Origin: Cedecea selenatireducens
GTDB lineage: Bacteria > Pseudomonadota > Gammaproteobacteria > Enterobacterales > Enterobacteriaceae
Direction: 5' to 3'
NCBI RefSeq assembly: GCF_042138895.1
Contig: NZ_JBHIKW010000002.1
Location: 1-64,000 of the forward strand
Length of the DNA: 64,000 bases
Within the stretch, counting starts at the first letter, position 1, and every line of letters starts with the position of its first letter. Made by a program: the position numbers and the translations under genes. The notes beneath the pieces were generated by a model. That model saw only the letters and a program-made list of their open reading frames with translations, was not told the origin of the DNA and did no database searches. Shown here one piece after another: positions 32,867 through 42,201 of the stretch.

Positions 32867-33888
32867 GCCGACTAAGCCCGGTAAACCAGGCGCGCTGGAC
32901 GCGTTTTCGCCAGAACCGCCGTGGTTACTGGTCGCTGTGGATCTTTGCCCTTATCTTTATTTTGAGCATGGGTTCAGAGCTGGTCGCCAACGATCGTCCG
33001 CTGCTGGTGCATTACGAAGGCAAACTCTGGTTCCCGTCGATAAAAAACTACAGCGAAAGCGATTTTGGCGGCCCGCTTGCCACCCCCGCCGACTACCAGG
33101 ACCCCTGGTTAACCGCGCGCCTGAGCGACAAAGGCTGGATCCTCTGGGCGCCGATACGCTTTAGCAGCAACACCATTAACTACGCCAGCAACGTGCCGTT
33201 CCCTTCGCCACCCAGCGCGCAAAACTGGCTCGGCACCGATGCCAACGGCAGCGACGTGCTGGCGAGAATACTTTACGGAACCCGCATTTCCGTGCTCTTC
33301 GGCCTGATGCTGACCTTTTTCTCCAGCATTATTGGCGTTCTGGCAGGCGCGGTGCAGGGCTATTACGGCGGGCGCGTCGACCTGTGGGGGCAACGCTTGA
33401 TAGAAGTCTGGTCGGGGATGCCGACGCTATTTTTGATAATCATGCTGTCGAGCGTGGTGCAGCCTAACTTTTGGTGGCTGCTGGGCATCACCGTATTATT
33501 TGGCTGGATGGGGCTGGTCGGCGTCGTGCGGGCAGAGTTTTTGCGCACCCGCAATTTCGACTATATTCGCGCTGCGCGGGCGATGGGCGTCGGCGACTGG
33601 TCAATCATGACCCGCCATATGTTACCTAACGCCATGGTCGCCACCCTGACCTTCCTGCCCTTTATTCTGTGCGCTTCGATAACGACCCTGACCTCACTCG
33701 ACTTCCTCGGTTTTGGTCTGCCGCTTGGCTCACCTTCGCTTGGCGAACTGGTACTGCAGGGGAAAAACAACCTGCAGGCACCGTGGTTGGGCATTTCCGC
33801 CTTTCTATCTCTGGCGATCTTGCTCTCCCTGTTAATTTTTATTGGCGAAGCGGTCCGTGACGCCTTTGATCCTTCTAAGGCGCGCTGA
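32863..33888 (+). CDS. yejE: Oligopeptide/microcin C ABC transporter permease YejE
   Basis: 341-residue permease of the DppC/OppC family, the partner of YejB. N-terminal RWTRFRQNRRGYWSLWIF, the unusually long periplasmic insertion (about residues 55-125) known from YejE, and the EAA loop RAARAMGVGDWSIMTRHMLP are visible. Start overlaps the yejB stop by 4 nt (ATGA). Confidence 0.95.
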   Translation: MSRLSPVNQARWTRFRQNRRGYWSLWIFALIFILSMGSELVANDRPLLVHYEGKLWFPSIKNYSESDFGGPLATPADYQDPWLTARLSDKGWILWAPIRFSSNTINYASNVPFPSPPSAQNWLGTDANGSDVLARILYGTRISVLFGLMLTFFSSIIGVLAGAVQGYYGGRVDLWGQRLIEVWSGMPTLFLIIMLSSVVQPNFWWLLGITVLFGWMGLVGVVRAEFLRTRNFDYIRAARAMGVGDWSIMTRHMLPNAMVATLTFLPFILCASITTLTSLDFLGFGLPLGSPSLGELVLQGKNNLQAPWLGISAFLSLAILLSLLIFIGEAVRDAFDPSKAR

Positions 33889-33890
33889 CC

Positions 33891-35480
33891 ATGACGACTC
33901 CGCTACTCGCCATCAACCATCTTTCTATTGCTTTTCAGCAAGGTAAAACGCTGCATCAGGTGGTGGACTCGGTTTCTCTTCAGGTTGAAGCAGGCGAGAC
34001 GCTGGCGCTGGTCGGCGAGTCCGGGTCGGGGAAGAGCGTGACGGCGCTCTCCGTGCTGCGGCTGCTGCCGTCACCGCCCGTGGTTTATCCTTCGGGAGAG
34101 ATTTTGTTTCACGGTACGGACCTGCTAAACGCGCCAGAAAGAGCGCTGCGCGGCGTGCGCGGCAACAAAATTGCGATGATTTTTCAGGAACCGATGGTGT
34201 CATTAAACCCGCTGCACACTATCGAAAAACAGCTTTATGAAGTGCTCTCTTTGCACCGGGGAATGCGGCCGGAGGCGGCGCGGGCGGAGATTCTTACCTG
34301 TCTCGATCGCGTGGGTATCCGCACCCCTGCGGCCCGGCTGAATGACTACCCTCACCTGCTGTCCGGCGGGGAACGCCAGCGCGTGATGATTGCCATGGCG
34401 CTGCTGACGCGACCTGAATTGCTGATTGCCGATGAGCCGACAACCGCGCTGGACGTTTCCGTTCAGGCGCAGATCCTGCAGCTGCTGCAAGAGCTGAAGC
34501 AGGAGCTGAACATGGGGCTGCTGTTTATCACGCATAACCTGAGCATTGTGAAAAAGCTGGCTGATAACGTGGCGGTCATGCGTCACGGTCAGTGCGTTGA
34601 ACAGCAGCCTGCCGCCCGGCTATTTAACAACCCTCAGCATCCCTATACCCGGCAACTGCTGAACGCAGAGCCTTCAGGGGAGCCGGTGCCGCTTCAAACG
34701 GGCGTTGCTCCTTTGCTCAAGGTTGAGGATCTGCAGGTCGCTTTCCCCATTCGTCGGGGGCTGTTGAAAAGAACGGTGGGCCACCATTATGGCCTTAAAA
34801 AGCTGAGCTTCGAGCTGCGGCCCGGCGAAAGCCTGGGCCTGGTTGGCGAATCAGGTTCGGGTAAAAGCACCACCGGGCTGGCGCTGCTGCGATTAATTCA
34901 TTCCACCGGCGCTATCTGGTTTGACGGCCAGCCTCTGCATGAGCTTAAGCGCAAACAGCTGCTGCCGCTGCGCCACCGCGTTCAGGTGGTTTTCCAGGAC
35001 CCTAATTCTTCGCTGAACCCACGCCTCGACGTGTTGCAAATCGTTGAGGAAGGCCTGCGGGTGCATCATCCATCGCTAAACCCCGCCGAACGTGAGGCTA
35101 AAGTGATTCAGGCTCTGGAGGAAGTTGGCCTGCAGGCGGATATGCTGCACCGCTACCCGGCTGAGTTTTCCGGCGGCCAGCGTCAGCGCATCGCTATTGC
35201 CAGGGCTTTAATTTTGCAGCCGCAGCTTATCGTGCTGGATGAGCCGACGTCCTCGCTGGACCGCTCGGTTCAGGCGCAAATTCTGGCGCTGTTAAAATCA
35301 CTGCAGGTAAAGCACCGGCTGGCGTATATCTTCATCAGCCATGATTTACATGTGGTCAAAGCGCTTTGCCACCAGATGGTAGTGCTGCATCAGGGGGAAG
35401 TTGTCGAACAGGGAGACTGCAGGCAGATCTTTAGCGCCCCGCAAAGCGACTACACGCGTCAGCTTCTGGCACTCGCCTGA
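33891..35480 (+). CDS. yejF: Oligopeptide/microcin C ABC transporter double ATPase YejF
   Basis: Energises YejBE. 529 residues with two fused ABC domains: domain 1 (about 1-260) with Walker A GESGSGKS, signature LSGGERQR and LLIADEPTTALD; domain 2 (about 278-529) with GESGSGKSTTG, FSGGQRQR and LIVLDEPTSSLD. The fused form corresponds to DppD plus DppF in one chain. It starts 2 bp after yejE. Convergent yejG ends 2 bp later, leaving no room for an intrinsic terminator. Confidence 0.96.
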   Translation: MTTPLLAINHLSIAFQQGKTLHQVVDSVSLQVEAGETLALVGESGSGKSVTALSVLRLLPSPPVVYPSGEILFHGTDLLNAPERALRGVRGNKIAMIFQEPMVSLNPLHTIEKQLYEVLSLHRGMRPEAARAEILTCLDRVGIRTPAARLNDYPHLLSGGERQRVMIAMALLTRPELLIADEPTTALDVSVQAQILQLLQELKQELNMGLLFITHNLSIVKKLADNVAVMRHGQCVEQQPAARLFNNPQHPYTRQLLNAEPSGEPVPLQTGVAPLLKVEDLQVAFPIRRGLLKRTVGHHYGLKKLSFELRPGESLGLVGESGSGKSTTGLALLRLIHSTGAIWFDGQPLHELKRKQLLPLRHRVQVVFQDPNSSLNPRLDVLQIVEEGLRVHHPSLNPAEREAKVIQALEEVGLQADMLHRYPAEFSGGQRQRIAIARALILQPQLIVLDEPTSSLDRSVQAQILALLKSLQVKHRLAYIFISHDLHVVKALCHQMVVLHQGEVVEQGDCRQIFSAPQSDYTRQLLALA

Positions 35481-35482
35481 GA

Positions 35483-35833
35483 TCAGAAAGGGTTATTGCT
35501 GGAAAAAGGTTCGGCAATGGCCACGCCAACGTTTTTCAGGCGGCAGGTTGCTGCCAGCTCATCCTGAAGATTCACAAACAGGCACGGCTCGCCTTCGCAC
35601 TCGACCACCGAACTGTCGACTTCAATATCGCTTAATGCCTGGCTAAGCGTATCCATGATCGGCCACGCTTTTTCCCCATCCGGGCTCAGCAGCTTGAGGC
35701 CAATCAGGCAATCGTCGTCTTGTGGGCCGTTTTGCGGAATCGGTTCAACTTTGGAGCCTGCAAAACCCGTCAACCAGCGATAGCTCTGCGGCAGGCGGTG
35801 CACGATGGACAGTTGTATGGTGTTCAATTTCAT
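35483..35833 (-). CDS. yejG: YejG family protein
   Basis: 116-residue cytoplasmic protein of unknown function, close to E. coli YejG (114): IQLSIVHRLPQSYRW, GSKVEPIPQNGP, KLLSPDGEKAW, CEGEPCLFVN and the C-terminal AEPFSSNNPF. ATG 35833 aligns with the E. coli start within two residues; a TTG further up is unlikely. It is convergent with yejF with a 2-bp gap. E. coli yejG has been linked to aminoglycoside sensitivity, a weak lead only. Confidence 0.9.
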   Translation of the reverse strand: MKLNTIQLSIVHRLPQSYRWLTGFAGSKVEPIPQNGPQDDDCLIGLKLLSPDGEKAWPIMDTLSQALSDIEVDSSVVECEGEPCLFVNLQDELAATCRLKNVGVAIAEPFSSNNPF

Positions 35834-36164
35834 TTCCCCGGAAGTTCCAATCGGCAATATATCTCAAACAGTTTGCATAAAGGTTAACACAATGTTGATA
35901 AATTGCGTTTAAACGAGTACGAAACTGACTTACATCCACTGTAGTAATTTCATTACTAACGCTTTATTTTTGTGCTACAGCACGCGTTTCGGCGCTATAT
36001 GTATCGCTTTCTGAGATCTAACTCAACCTTTTTAACTACAAAGTTGTGACTTTTTACAGTTGAGCGTTTTACATATGCGAAACATATATCCTGTATCGAC
36101 GGACGTAATGGCGGAGTTTTAGCGAAGAACACGGGCGTTTCTGAACCGAAACACCCGCGCGTTT
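35834..36164. other. yejG-bcr intergenic region (331 bp)
   Basis: AT-rich, with no coding frame of note. It contains the yejG promoter on the minus strand (unassigned), a small hairpin TAGTAAT-TTC-ATTACTA (35942-35958), and near its right end GGGCGTTTC (36133-36141) / GAAACACCC (36148-36156), a terminator-like stem for bcr with a weak U-tail. Confidence 0.55.
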
Positions 36165-37361
36165 TCAGGCCTTTTTGTGGCGGGCTTTGCTGGCGTAAAA
36201 GTAGAACACCACCGAGGCTGTCGCACAGATAGCAATGGACCAGATCATCGGCCAGGCGGTGTTAAAGGTTGCCACCGAGAGTAAAGCCCCGGTTAGCGCG
36301 CCAATGCCAAAGCGGAAGGTGCCGGCCAACGAAGACGCAGTCCCGGCCATGTGCGGGAACTCGTCCAGAATCACCGCCATGGCGTTGGAGGAGACCAGCG
36401 ACACGCAGCTGATAAATATCGCCACGCCAAGCACCATCGCCCAGAAGCCGAAGTCCAGCTGGCTGCTCACCACCAGCCATACCGCCATCGCAAACTGGAT
36501 GCAAAGCCCGGTCCGAAACATGTTGATCGCCCCAACCCTGCGCACAAAGCGGCTGTTGATCATAGTCATGATGAACAGGAACACCACGTTCAGCGCAAAG
36601 TAGTAGCCAAAATGCTGGGGCGAAACGTGGTTGAGTTCGATGTAAACGAACGGCCCCGCGCTAAGAAACGAGAACATACCGGCGAAGCTGAAGCCGCTGG
36701 CCAGCATATAGCTGAGCACGCGCTTATGGCGGAACAGCGTGGCGAAATTCCCGACCGTAGTGCGCAGATTAAATTTCTGCCGCATCTCAGGGGCCAACGT
36801 TTCGTGAATAAAGAAGAAAATCATCGCTGAGGCCAGCAGCGCGGCGGCGGCCAGAATCCAGAAGATAACATGCCAGCTAAACCACACCAGCACCGCTCCC
36901 CCGACCATAGGCGCGACTAGCGGCGCAATGGTGGTTATCAGCATCACGAAGGACATCATCCGGGAGAACTCTTCTTTCGGATAGATATCGCGCATCAGGG
37001 CATTGATGACCACGCTCGCCGCCGCGGCCGCGAGGCCATGCAGAAAACGCATCCAAATCAGCTGTTCGATGGTCTGTGAAAGCGCGCAGGCGATAGCCGC
37101 GAGGGCAAAGATCAGCGTACCACCCAGCACCACTGGCTTACGCCCCAGGCTATCGGCCATCGGCCCATAGAAGATCTGCCCGATTGCAAAGCCCAGAATA
37201 TAGGTACTGAGGGTCATTTGCGCGCTGCCCGCCGGCACATTAAAGCCCTGGGCAATCATCGGCAACGCCGGCAGATACATATCGATGGACAGCGGCATCA
37301 GCATCGCCAGCAGGCCAAGGATTACGATAATACCGACAGAAGAGTTCTGTTTACGGCTCAA
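36165..37361 (-). CDS. bcr: Multidrug efflux MFS transporter Bcr
   Basis: Proton-driven exporter of the DHA1 family (bicyclomycin, sulfonamide, cysteine in E. coli). 398 residues, 12 spans. Motifs: MLMPLSIDMYLPALP in TM1, GQIFYGPMADSLGRKPVVLGG (motif A) between TM2 and TM3, and LMRDIYPKEEFSRMMSFVML. Close to E. coli Bcr (396). It follows rsuA with a 15-bp gap on the same strand, so it is probably co-transcribed as in E. coli. Confidence 0.95.
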   Translation of the reverse strand: MSRKQNSSVGIIVILGLLAMLMPLSIDMYLPALPMIAQGFNVPAGSAQMTLSTYILGFAIGQIFYGPMADSLGRKPVVLGGTLIFALAAIACALSQTIEQLIWMRFLHGLAAAAASVVINALMRDIYPKEEFSRMMSFVMLITTIAPLVAPMVGGAVLVWFSWHVIFWILAAAALLASAMIFFFIHETLAPEMRQKFNLRTTVGNFATLFRHKRVLSYMLASGFSFAGMFSFLSAGPFVYIELNHVSPQHFGYYFALNVVFLFIMTMINSRFVRRVGAINMFRTGLCIQFAMAVWLVVSSQLDFGFWAMVLGVAIFISCVSLVSSNAMAVILDEFPHMAGTASSLAGTFRFGIGALTGALLSVATFNTAWPMIWSIAICATASVVFYFYASKARHKKA

Positions 37362-37376
37362 AAGTCACTCCGGAGA

Positions 37377-38078
37377 TTAGGGCATGCCGACGCTGGCAAT
37401 TTCCTGTTCGGTTAACGGGCGGTACTCACCGGGGGCCAGTTCAGGATCCAGTGCGATTTCACCAATACGCTCGCGGTGCAGGCCAACAACGCGGTTGCCG
37501 ACCGCCGCGAACATGCGTTTGACCTGGTGGTAGCGACCTTCGCTGATGGTCAGGCGCACTTCCGTGGGGGTAATCACTTCCAGCACGGCAGGTTTGGTGA
37601 GATCTTTCTCATTATGCAGCTGAACGCCTTTCGCGAAGTGTTCCGCCGTGCCCTCTTCTACCGGCGATTCCAGCGTCACAAGATAGGTTTTTTCGCAATG
37701 ATGGCGCGGAGAAGTAATGCGGTGCGACCACTGGCCGTCGTCCGTCATCAGCACCAGACCGGTGGTGTCGATATCAAGGCGACCCGCAGCATGCAGCTTG
37801 TGCGCCACCGGCACGTCCAGGAAGTAAAGCACCGTCGGATGATCCGGGTCATCGGTCGAGCAAACGTAGCCCTGCGGCTTATTAAGCATGAAATAGCGTG
37901 GGCCATTTTGCTGGGTCAGCGGGTTGCCATCAAACGCCACCTGGTGTTCCGGCAGCAGTTTAAAAGAGGCGTCACGCACCACTTCATCGTCAATGGTGAC
38001 GCGGCTAGCGCGGATTTCGCGGCCAGAGATAGCACGGCTGACGCCGAGCTGCTGAGAGATAAATTTATCGAGTCGCAT
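37377..38078 (-). CDS. rsuA: 16S rRNA pseudouridine(516) synthase RsuA
   Basis: Forms pseudouridine 516 in 16S rRNA. 233 residues from ATG 38078: S4-like RNA-binding domain (1-60, MRLDKFISQQLGVSRA) and catalytic domain with the active aspartate in AAGRLDIDTTGLVL (about residue 102) and EGRYHQVKRMFAA. The frame is open another 21 codons upstream, but E. coli RsuA begins MRLDKFIAQQ, which fixes the start. Confidence 0.95.
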   Translation of the reverse strand: MRLDKFISQQLGVSRAISGREIRASRVTIDDEVVRDASFKLLPEHQVAFDGNPLTQQNGPRYFMLNKPQGYVCSTDDPDHPTVLYFLDVPVAHKLHAAGRLDIDTTGLVLMTDDGQWSHRITSPRHHCEKTYLVTLESPVEEGTAEHFAKGVQLHNEKDLTKPAVLEVITPTEVRLTISEGRYHQVKRMFAAVGNRVVGLHRERIGEIALDPELAPGEYRPLTEQEIASVGMP

Positions 38079-38276
38079 TAGTGTATTGCCTGTTTCATGA
38101 AGGTGCCGACAAGCGAGATTGCGGCCGGGACTGAAGCCCAAATTCAGGTGAAAATTGGTTTGCCTGATAATTAGTTTGCCAGTATAGCGACATCAAAAAC
38201 TCTCTCAAGGTAAAACCGTGCTTTATGGCATAATCGTTGCAGTCATTTGATAAGAAGGTTGAAAAACCACCCTGCC

Positions 38277-40037
38277 ATGTCTTTTACTCTACGCCCCTAT
38301 CAGCAAGAAGCGGTGGACGCCACCCTCAGCTACTTCCGTAAACATTCTGAACCCGCCGTTATCGTGCTGCCTACCGGCGCGGGCAAAAGCCTGGTGATAG
38401 CGGAGCTGGCAAGAGTGGCGCGTGGGCGCGTGTTGGTGCTTGCTCACGTAAAAGAGCTGGTGGCGCAAAACCACGCGAAATACGTCGCCCTTGGGCTGGA
38501 AGCAGACATTTTTGCCGCCGGCCTGCAGCGCAAAGAGAGTCAGGGAAAAGTGGTGTTTGGCAGCGTGCAGTCCGTGGCCCGCAATCTTGAGCATTTTCAC
38601 GGCGAGTTTTCCCTACTGATTGTCGATGAATGCCACCGTATCGGCGACAGCGACGAAAGTCAGTATCAGCAAATCCTCACGCATCTGCGCGGCAACAACC
38701 CCAGGCTACGGCTATTGGGGCTGACCGCGACGCCTTACCGTCTCGGCAAAGGCTGGATTTATCAATTTCACTATCACGGCATGGTTCGCGGCGATGAAAA
38801 AGCGCTGTTCCGCGACTGCATTTACGAGCTGCCGCTGCGCTATATGATTAAGCATGGCTACCTGACGCCGCCGGAAAGGCTGGATATGCCGGTGGTGCAA
38901 TACGACTTTAGCCGCCTGCAGGCGCAGTCCAACGGGCTGTTCAGCGAAGCCGACCTGAACCGTGAGCTTAAGCAGCAAAAACGCATCACCCCCCACATCA
39001 TCAGCCAGATAGTTGAGTTTGCCGCCGAGCGCCGTGGCGTGATGATTTTCGCCGCCACGGTAGAGCACGCCAAAGAGATTACCGCCCTGTTGCCCACCAC
39101 CGACGCAGCCTTGATTACCGCCGATACGCCCGGCCCGGCGCGCGATACGCTTATCGAAGCTTTTAAAAATCAGCAGTTCCGCTTTCTGGTGAACGTGGCG
39201 GTACTGACCACCGGTTTTGATGCGCCGCACGTGGACCTGATAGCCATCCTGCGTCCTACCGAGTCAGTTAGCCTTTACCAACAAATCGTTGGTCGCGGCC
39301 TGCGCCTGTCGCCCGGTAAAAAAGACTGCCTGATCCTCGACTACGCCGGCAACCCGCATGACTTATTTACCCCGGAAGTGGGCCATGCCAAAGGAAAAAG
39401 CGACAACGTACCGGTGCAGGTCTTTTGCCCGTCCTGCGGTTTTGCCAATACGTTCTGGGGAAAAACCACCGCAGACGGTACGGTAACTGAACACTTTGGC
39501 CGCCGCTGCCAGGGCTGGTTTGAAGACGACGACGGCCTGCGAGAGCAGTGCGACTATCGGTTTCGCTTCAAAAACTGCCCCAACTGCAATGCGGAAAATG
39601 ATATTGCCGCCCGCCGCTGCCATCAGTGCGATCACGTGCTGGTCGACCCGGACGATATGCTCAAAGCCGCCCTGAAGCTAAAGGATGCGCTGGTGCTACG
39701 CTGCAGCGGCATGACGCTACAGCACGGCGGCGACGCTCATGGAGACTGGCTGAAAATCACCTATTACGATGAAGACGGAGCAGACGTTAGCGAGCGCTTC
39801 CGTCTCCAGACACCCGCTCAACGTATGGCGTTTGAACAACTGTTTATCCGCCCACACTCACGCGCGCCCGGCGTGCCGTTACGTTGGATAAACGCCGCAG
39901 ACGTTGTAGCCCAGCAGGCGCTGCTGCGCCATCCTGATTTCGTGGTTGCCCGCATGAAGGGGCAATTCTGGAACGTTCGAGAGAAGGTTTTCGACTACCA
40001 GGGACGCTTCCGCCGGGCCAATGAATTGCGCGGTTAA
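38277..40037 (+). CDS. radD: Superfamily 2 DNA repair helicase-like ATPase RadD (YejH)
   Basis: DNA-dependent ATPase that acts with RecA in double-strand break repair and limits crossovers. 586 residues from ATG 38277, the length of E. coli RadD; a TTG 10 codons upstream is less likely. Walker A LPTGAGKS (33-40), DECH box VDECHRIGD, LGLTATP (motif III), IVGRGLRLSPGK (motif VI). A zinc-finger-like region follows with four CxxC pairs (CPSC, RRCQGW, CPNC, RRCHQC). Confidence 0.95.
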   Translation: MSFTLRPYQQEAVDATLSYFRKHSEPAVIVLPTGAGKSLVIAELARVARGRVLVLAHVKELVAQNHAKYVALGLEADIFAAGLQRKESQGKVVFGSVQSVARNLEHFHGEFSLLIVDECHRIGDSDESQYQQILTHLRGNNPRLRLLGLTATPYRLGKGWIYQFHYHGMVRGDEKALFRDCIYELPLRYMIKHGYLTPPERLDMPVVQYDFSRLQAQSNGLFSEADLNRELKQQKRITPHIISQIVEFAAERRGVMIFAATVEHAKEITALLPTTDAALITADTPGPARDTLIEAFKNQQFRFLVNVAVLTTGFDAPHVDLIAILRPTESVSLYQQIVGRGLRLSPGKKDCLILDYAGNPHDLFTPEVGHAKGKSDNVPVQVFCPSCGFANTFWGKTTADGTVTEHFGRRCQGWFEDDDGLREQCDYRFRFKNCPNCNAENDIAARRCHQCDHVLVDPDDMLKAALKLKDALVLRCSGMTLQHGGDAHGDWLKITYYDEDGADVSERFRLQTPAQRMAFEQLFIRPHSRAPGVPLRWINAADVVAQQALLRHPDFVVARMKGQFWNVREKVFDYQGRFRRANELRG

Positions 40038-40050
40038 GCGGTACTTTTCA

Positions 40051-40164
40051 TTGCCGACAGGGTCAGATATGGCTATAATGCCGCCCGCTTTTGCATCCGC
40101 AAAGCAGAAAACTTTACCTGCTGCTGGGTCGCCTGTAGCAGGCTTATTTAAAGAGAAACATTCA
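40051..40164 (+). promoter_or_regulatory. rplY promoter and structured leader
   Basis: -35 TTGCCG (40051-40056), 17-bp spacer, -10 TATAAT (40074-40079): a near-ideal sigma70 promoter inside and after the end of radD. The roughly 80-nt leader contains alternative stems CCTGCT/AGCAGG (40117-40122/40137-40142) and GCCTG/CAGGC (40131-40135/40139-40143), which could support autogenous control by L25. AAAGAGAAA precedes the start. Confidence 0.75.
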
Positions 40165-40449
40165 ATGTTTACTATCAATGCAGTAGAACGTAAAGAGCAG
40201 GGCAAGGGTGCGAGCCGCCGCCTGCGTGCAGCAAACAAATTCCCAGCTATCGTTTATGGTGGCGCGGAAGCTCCTGTATCCATCGAACTGGATCACGACT
40301 CCGTAATGAACCAGCAGGCTAAACCTGGTTTCTACGAAGAAGTTCTGACCCTGTCTATCGACGGCAAAGAAGTAAAAGTGAAAGTTCAGGCTGTTCAGCG
40401 TCACCCGTTCAAGCCAAAACTGACTCACATCGACTTCGTTCGCGCTTAA
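40165..40449 (+). CDS. rplY: 50S ribosomal protein L25
   Basis: 94-residue short-form L25 that binds 5S rRNA loop E; same length as E. coli. MFTINAVERKEQGKGASRRL at the N-terminus, FPAIVYGG, and C-terminal HPFKPKLTHIDFVRA. No CTC extension. The start at ATG 40165 is fixed by homology, although the frame is open upstream to 40021. Followed by a strong terminator. Confidence 0.97.
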   Translation: MFTINAVERKEQGKGASRRLRAANKFPAIVYGGAEAPVSIELDHDSVMNQQAKPGFYEEVLTLSIDGKEVKVKVQAVQRHPFKPKLTHIDFVRA

Positions 40450-40470
40450 TCGCGAGTTAAGTTCGAAAAA

Positions 40471-40494
40471 AACCCCGCTTCGGCGGGGTTTTTT
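40471..40494 (+). terminator. Terminator of rplY
   Basis: AACCCCGC-TTCG-GCGGGGTT followed by TTTT; UUCG tetraloop, preceded by an A-run, so it may also act on the other strand. Confidence 0.93.
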
Positions 40495-40543
40495 GTTATA
40501 TAAGCATTCCCGACGCCACGCCTGGCACTGAGAGATAACTTCC

Positions 40544-40999
40544 ATGGTTGAAAAAACCCCCGCAGGTGCATCGCTGACACCCGCCGTAGAAACGGATATC
40601 CAGGCTATCAGGACGATACAAAGCTACCACGCCCATATCTATTTCGAGACGCCTCAGCAGAGGGCGACCGCGGAAAGGATTCGGCAAGAAATTGCGCAGC
40701 GTTTTTCCGTGCTGCTCGGGCGCTGGCACGACGAGCCCGTTGGCCCTCACGCCCTGCCGATGTACCAGGTCGCTTTTATGCCCGATGAATTTGTGCGCCT
40801 GGCGCCGTGGCTGATGCTCAACCGCAGCGGACTAACCGTGCTGCTGCACCCTAATACCGGGCACCCCAAAGCCGACCATACCGCTCACGCAGTCTGGATG
40901 GGGGAAAAGCTGGAGATTCGAAATTTGCACCGCCTGCCCGAAAGCGAAGGTCCGGAGCCAGAATACATCCCAAATACTTGCCCTACGGTCGCATCGTAG
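40544..40999 (+). CDS. DOPA 4,5-dioxygenase family protein
   Basis: 151-residue cytoplasmic protein. Histidines in the HAHIYF motif (H29, H31) and in HPNTGHPKADHTAHAVWMG (H102, H107, H112, H115) match the DOPA 4,5-dioxygenase family, whose fungal member opens the DOPA ring in betalain synthesis. The bacterial role is unknown; extradiol cleavage of a catechol is an inference. It sits between rplY and yejK, where E. coli has no such gene. The rplY terminator lies between, so it needs its own promoter, and its own terminator ACGGCCCGC/GCGGGCCGT follows at 41022. Confidence 0.85.
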   Translation: MVEKTPAGASLTPAVETDIQAIRTIQSYHAHIYFETPQQRATAERIRQEIAQRFSVLLGRWHDEPVGPHALPMYQVAFMPDEFVRLAPWLMLNRSGLTVLLHPNTGHPKADHTAHAVWMGEKLEIRNLHRLPESEGPEPEYIPNTCPTVAS

Positions 41000-41021
41000 G
41001 CTTAAGCAATGGGTACTTGAT

Positions 41022-41051
41022 ACGGCCCGCCGGTAATATGCGGGCCGTTTT
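41022..41051. terminator. Bidirectional terminator between the dioxygenase gene and yejK
   Basis: ACGGCCCGC (41022-41030), 9-nt loop, GCGGGCCGT (41040-41048), then TTTT on the plus strand. Convergent genes end on both sides. Confidence 0.8.
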
Positions 41052-41057
41052 GACGGG

Positions 41058-42065
41058 TTATTTCCCGGAAGTGCGGCGCTGGAGCTGGTCGCGCAGGTTC
41101 GGCGGCGTCCCTTTGATAGTCAGGGTATCCGTCGCCGGATCCCAGAAAATACGCTCGCCCAGCAGCATGGCATCGAAGCTAATCGTCAGCCCGCCGCCGC
41201 TACCGGCATATTTAGTCAGCTGACGCAGAGTTCCGCGATCGGCCGGGAAGCTCTCTTCCAGTTCGTAGCCCTTGTCGGCGGTAAACTGTTGGAAGTTCTT
41301 GTCGTCAACCGCCCACGGCAGCTCATCGGCCAATGAAGAGAGTTCAATCTCTTCTCCCGCCTGAAGCTGTTCGTTGCAGTAGGCATAAACCTGCTGCCGC
41401 GCGGCCTGGCGCTCGTTTTTGTCCAACTGGGCTTCATTGGTGAAGTCGTCCAGCGCCTGCAGCAGACCTTTGTTCTGCGCCTTTGCGTTCAGGCCTTCGC
41501 TGGCGCCCAGGAAGTCCATAAAGAAATCGGCCACTTTGCGCCCCACTCTGCCCTTCAGGAAGGTCAGATAGCGGGTAGACTCCGGGTTGGTTTCCCATTC
41601 AGTCAAATCAATACGCGCGACGATGTCCGCGTGGTTGATGTCCAGGTAGTGGGTCGCGCTAATATCCAGCTCTTCGTTAACGCGCATGCTGCTCAGATTG
41701 TTCAGCACCGCCACCAGCAAATATTCCACCGCCAGATAACGATAGTGGCAAAACAGCACAATGCCGCCGTCGGCAAACGGGTATTTTGCCAGTTCATCGC
41801 GAAGGCGACCGGTCGCCGCACGGGTAAAGGCAAGAAAATCCTCATCGCCTTTACGCTGTAAACGCAGCGCTTCGGCCAGCTCGCTCTCTTCGCTGAACAG
41901 GCCGTAAGCTTTATTTTTGGCGCTGTACACGCGGTGCAGCTCCGCCATCATATCTTCGACGGCACCGTCGGTTGCCAGCAGCGAATCGCGAAGCACGACG
42001 TCCAGCGTCTGCTCATCGCGCTTAATCAGTTGATGCAGGGCAATCTGGTTGATATCCAGACTCAT
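41058..42065 (-). CDS. yejK: Nucleoid-associated protein YejK (NdpA)
   Basis: 335-residue nucleoid protein (E. coli 335): MSLDINQIALHQLIKRDE at the start, CHYRYLAVEYLLVAVLNN, ATHYLDINHADIVARIDL, and the C-terminal LLGERIFWDPATDTLTIKGT followed by PPNLRDQL. Abundant in the spermidine nucleoid fraction of E. coli; it interacts with topoisomerase IV/gyrase in vitro. Divergent from yejL across a 136-bp gap. Confidence 0.95.
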   Translation of the reverse strand: MSLDINQIALHQLIKRDEQTLDVVLRDSLLATDGAVEDMMAELHRVYSAKNKAYGLFSEESELAEALRLQRKGDEDFLAFTRAATGRLRDELAKYPFADGGIVLFCHYRYLAVEYLLVAVLNNLSSMRVNEELDISATHYLDINHADIVARIDLTEWETNPESTRYLTFLKGRVGRKVADFFMDFLGASEGLNAKAQNKGLLQALDDFTNEAQLDKNERQAARQQVYAYCNEQLQAGEEIELSSLADELPWAVDDKNFQQFTADKGYELEESFPADRGTLRQLTKYAGSGGGLTISFDAMLLGERIFWDPATDTLTIKGTPPNLRDQLQRRTSGK

Positions 42066-42201
42066 GTTAAACTCTCCTTTAAGACCGGGCGGTATTCAAC
42101 CACCGCCGCTACCGGGACGCAAGTCGTGATAAAAAAGCGGAAAAATCGTCCCTGCTACGGTAAGATAATGCCCTTTCCCGAATACGAATGATTTTTAATT
42201 T

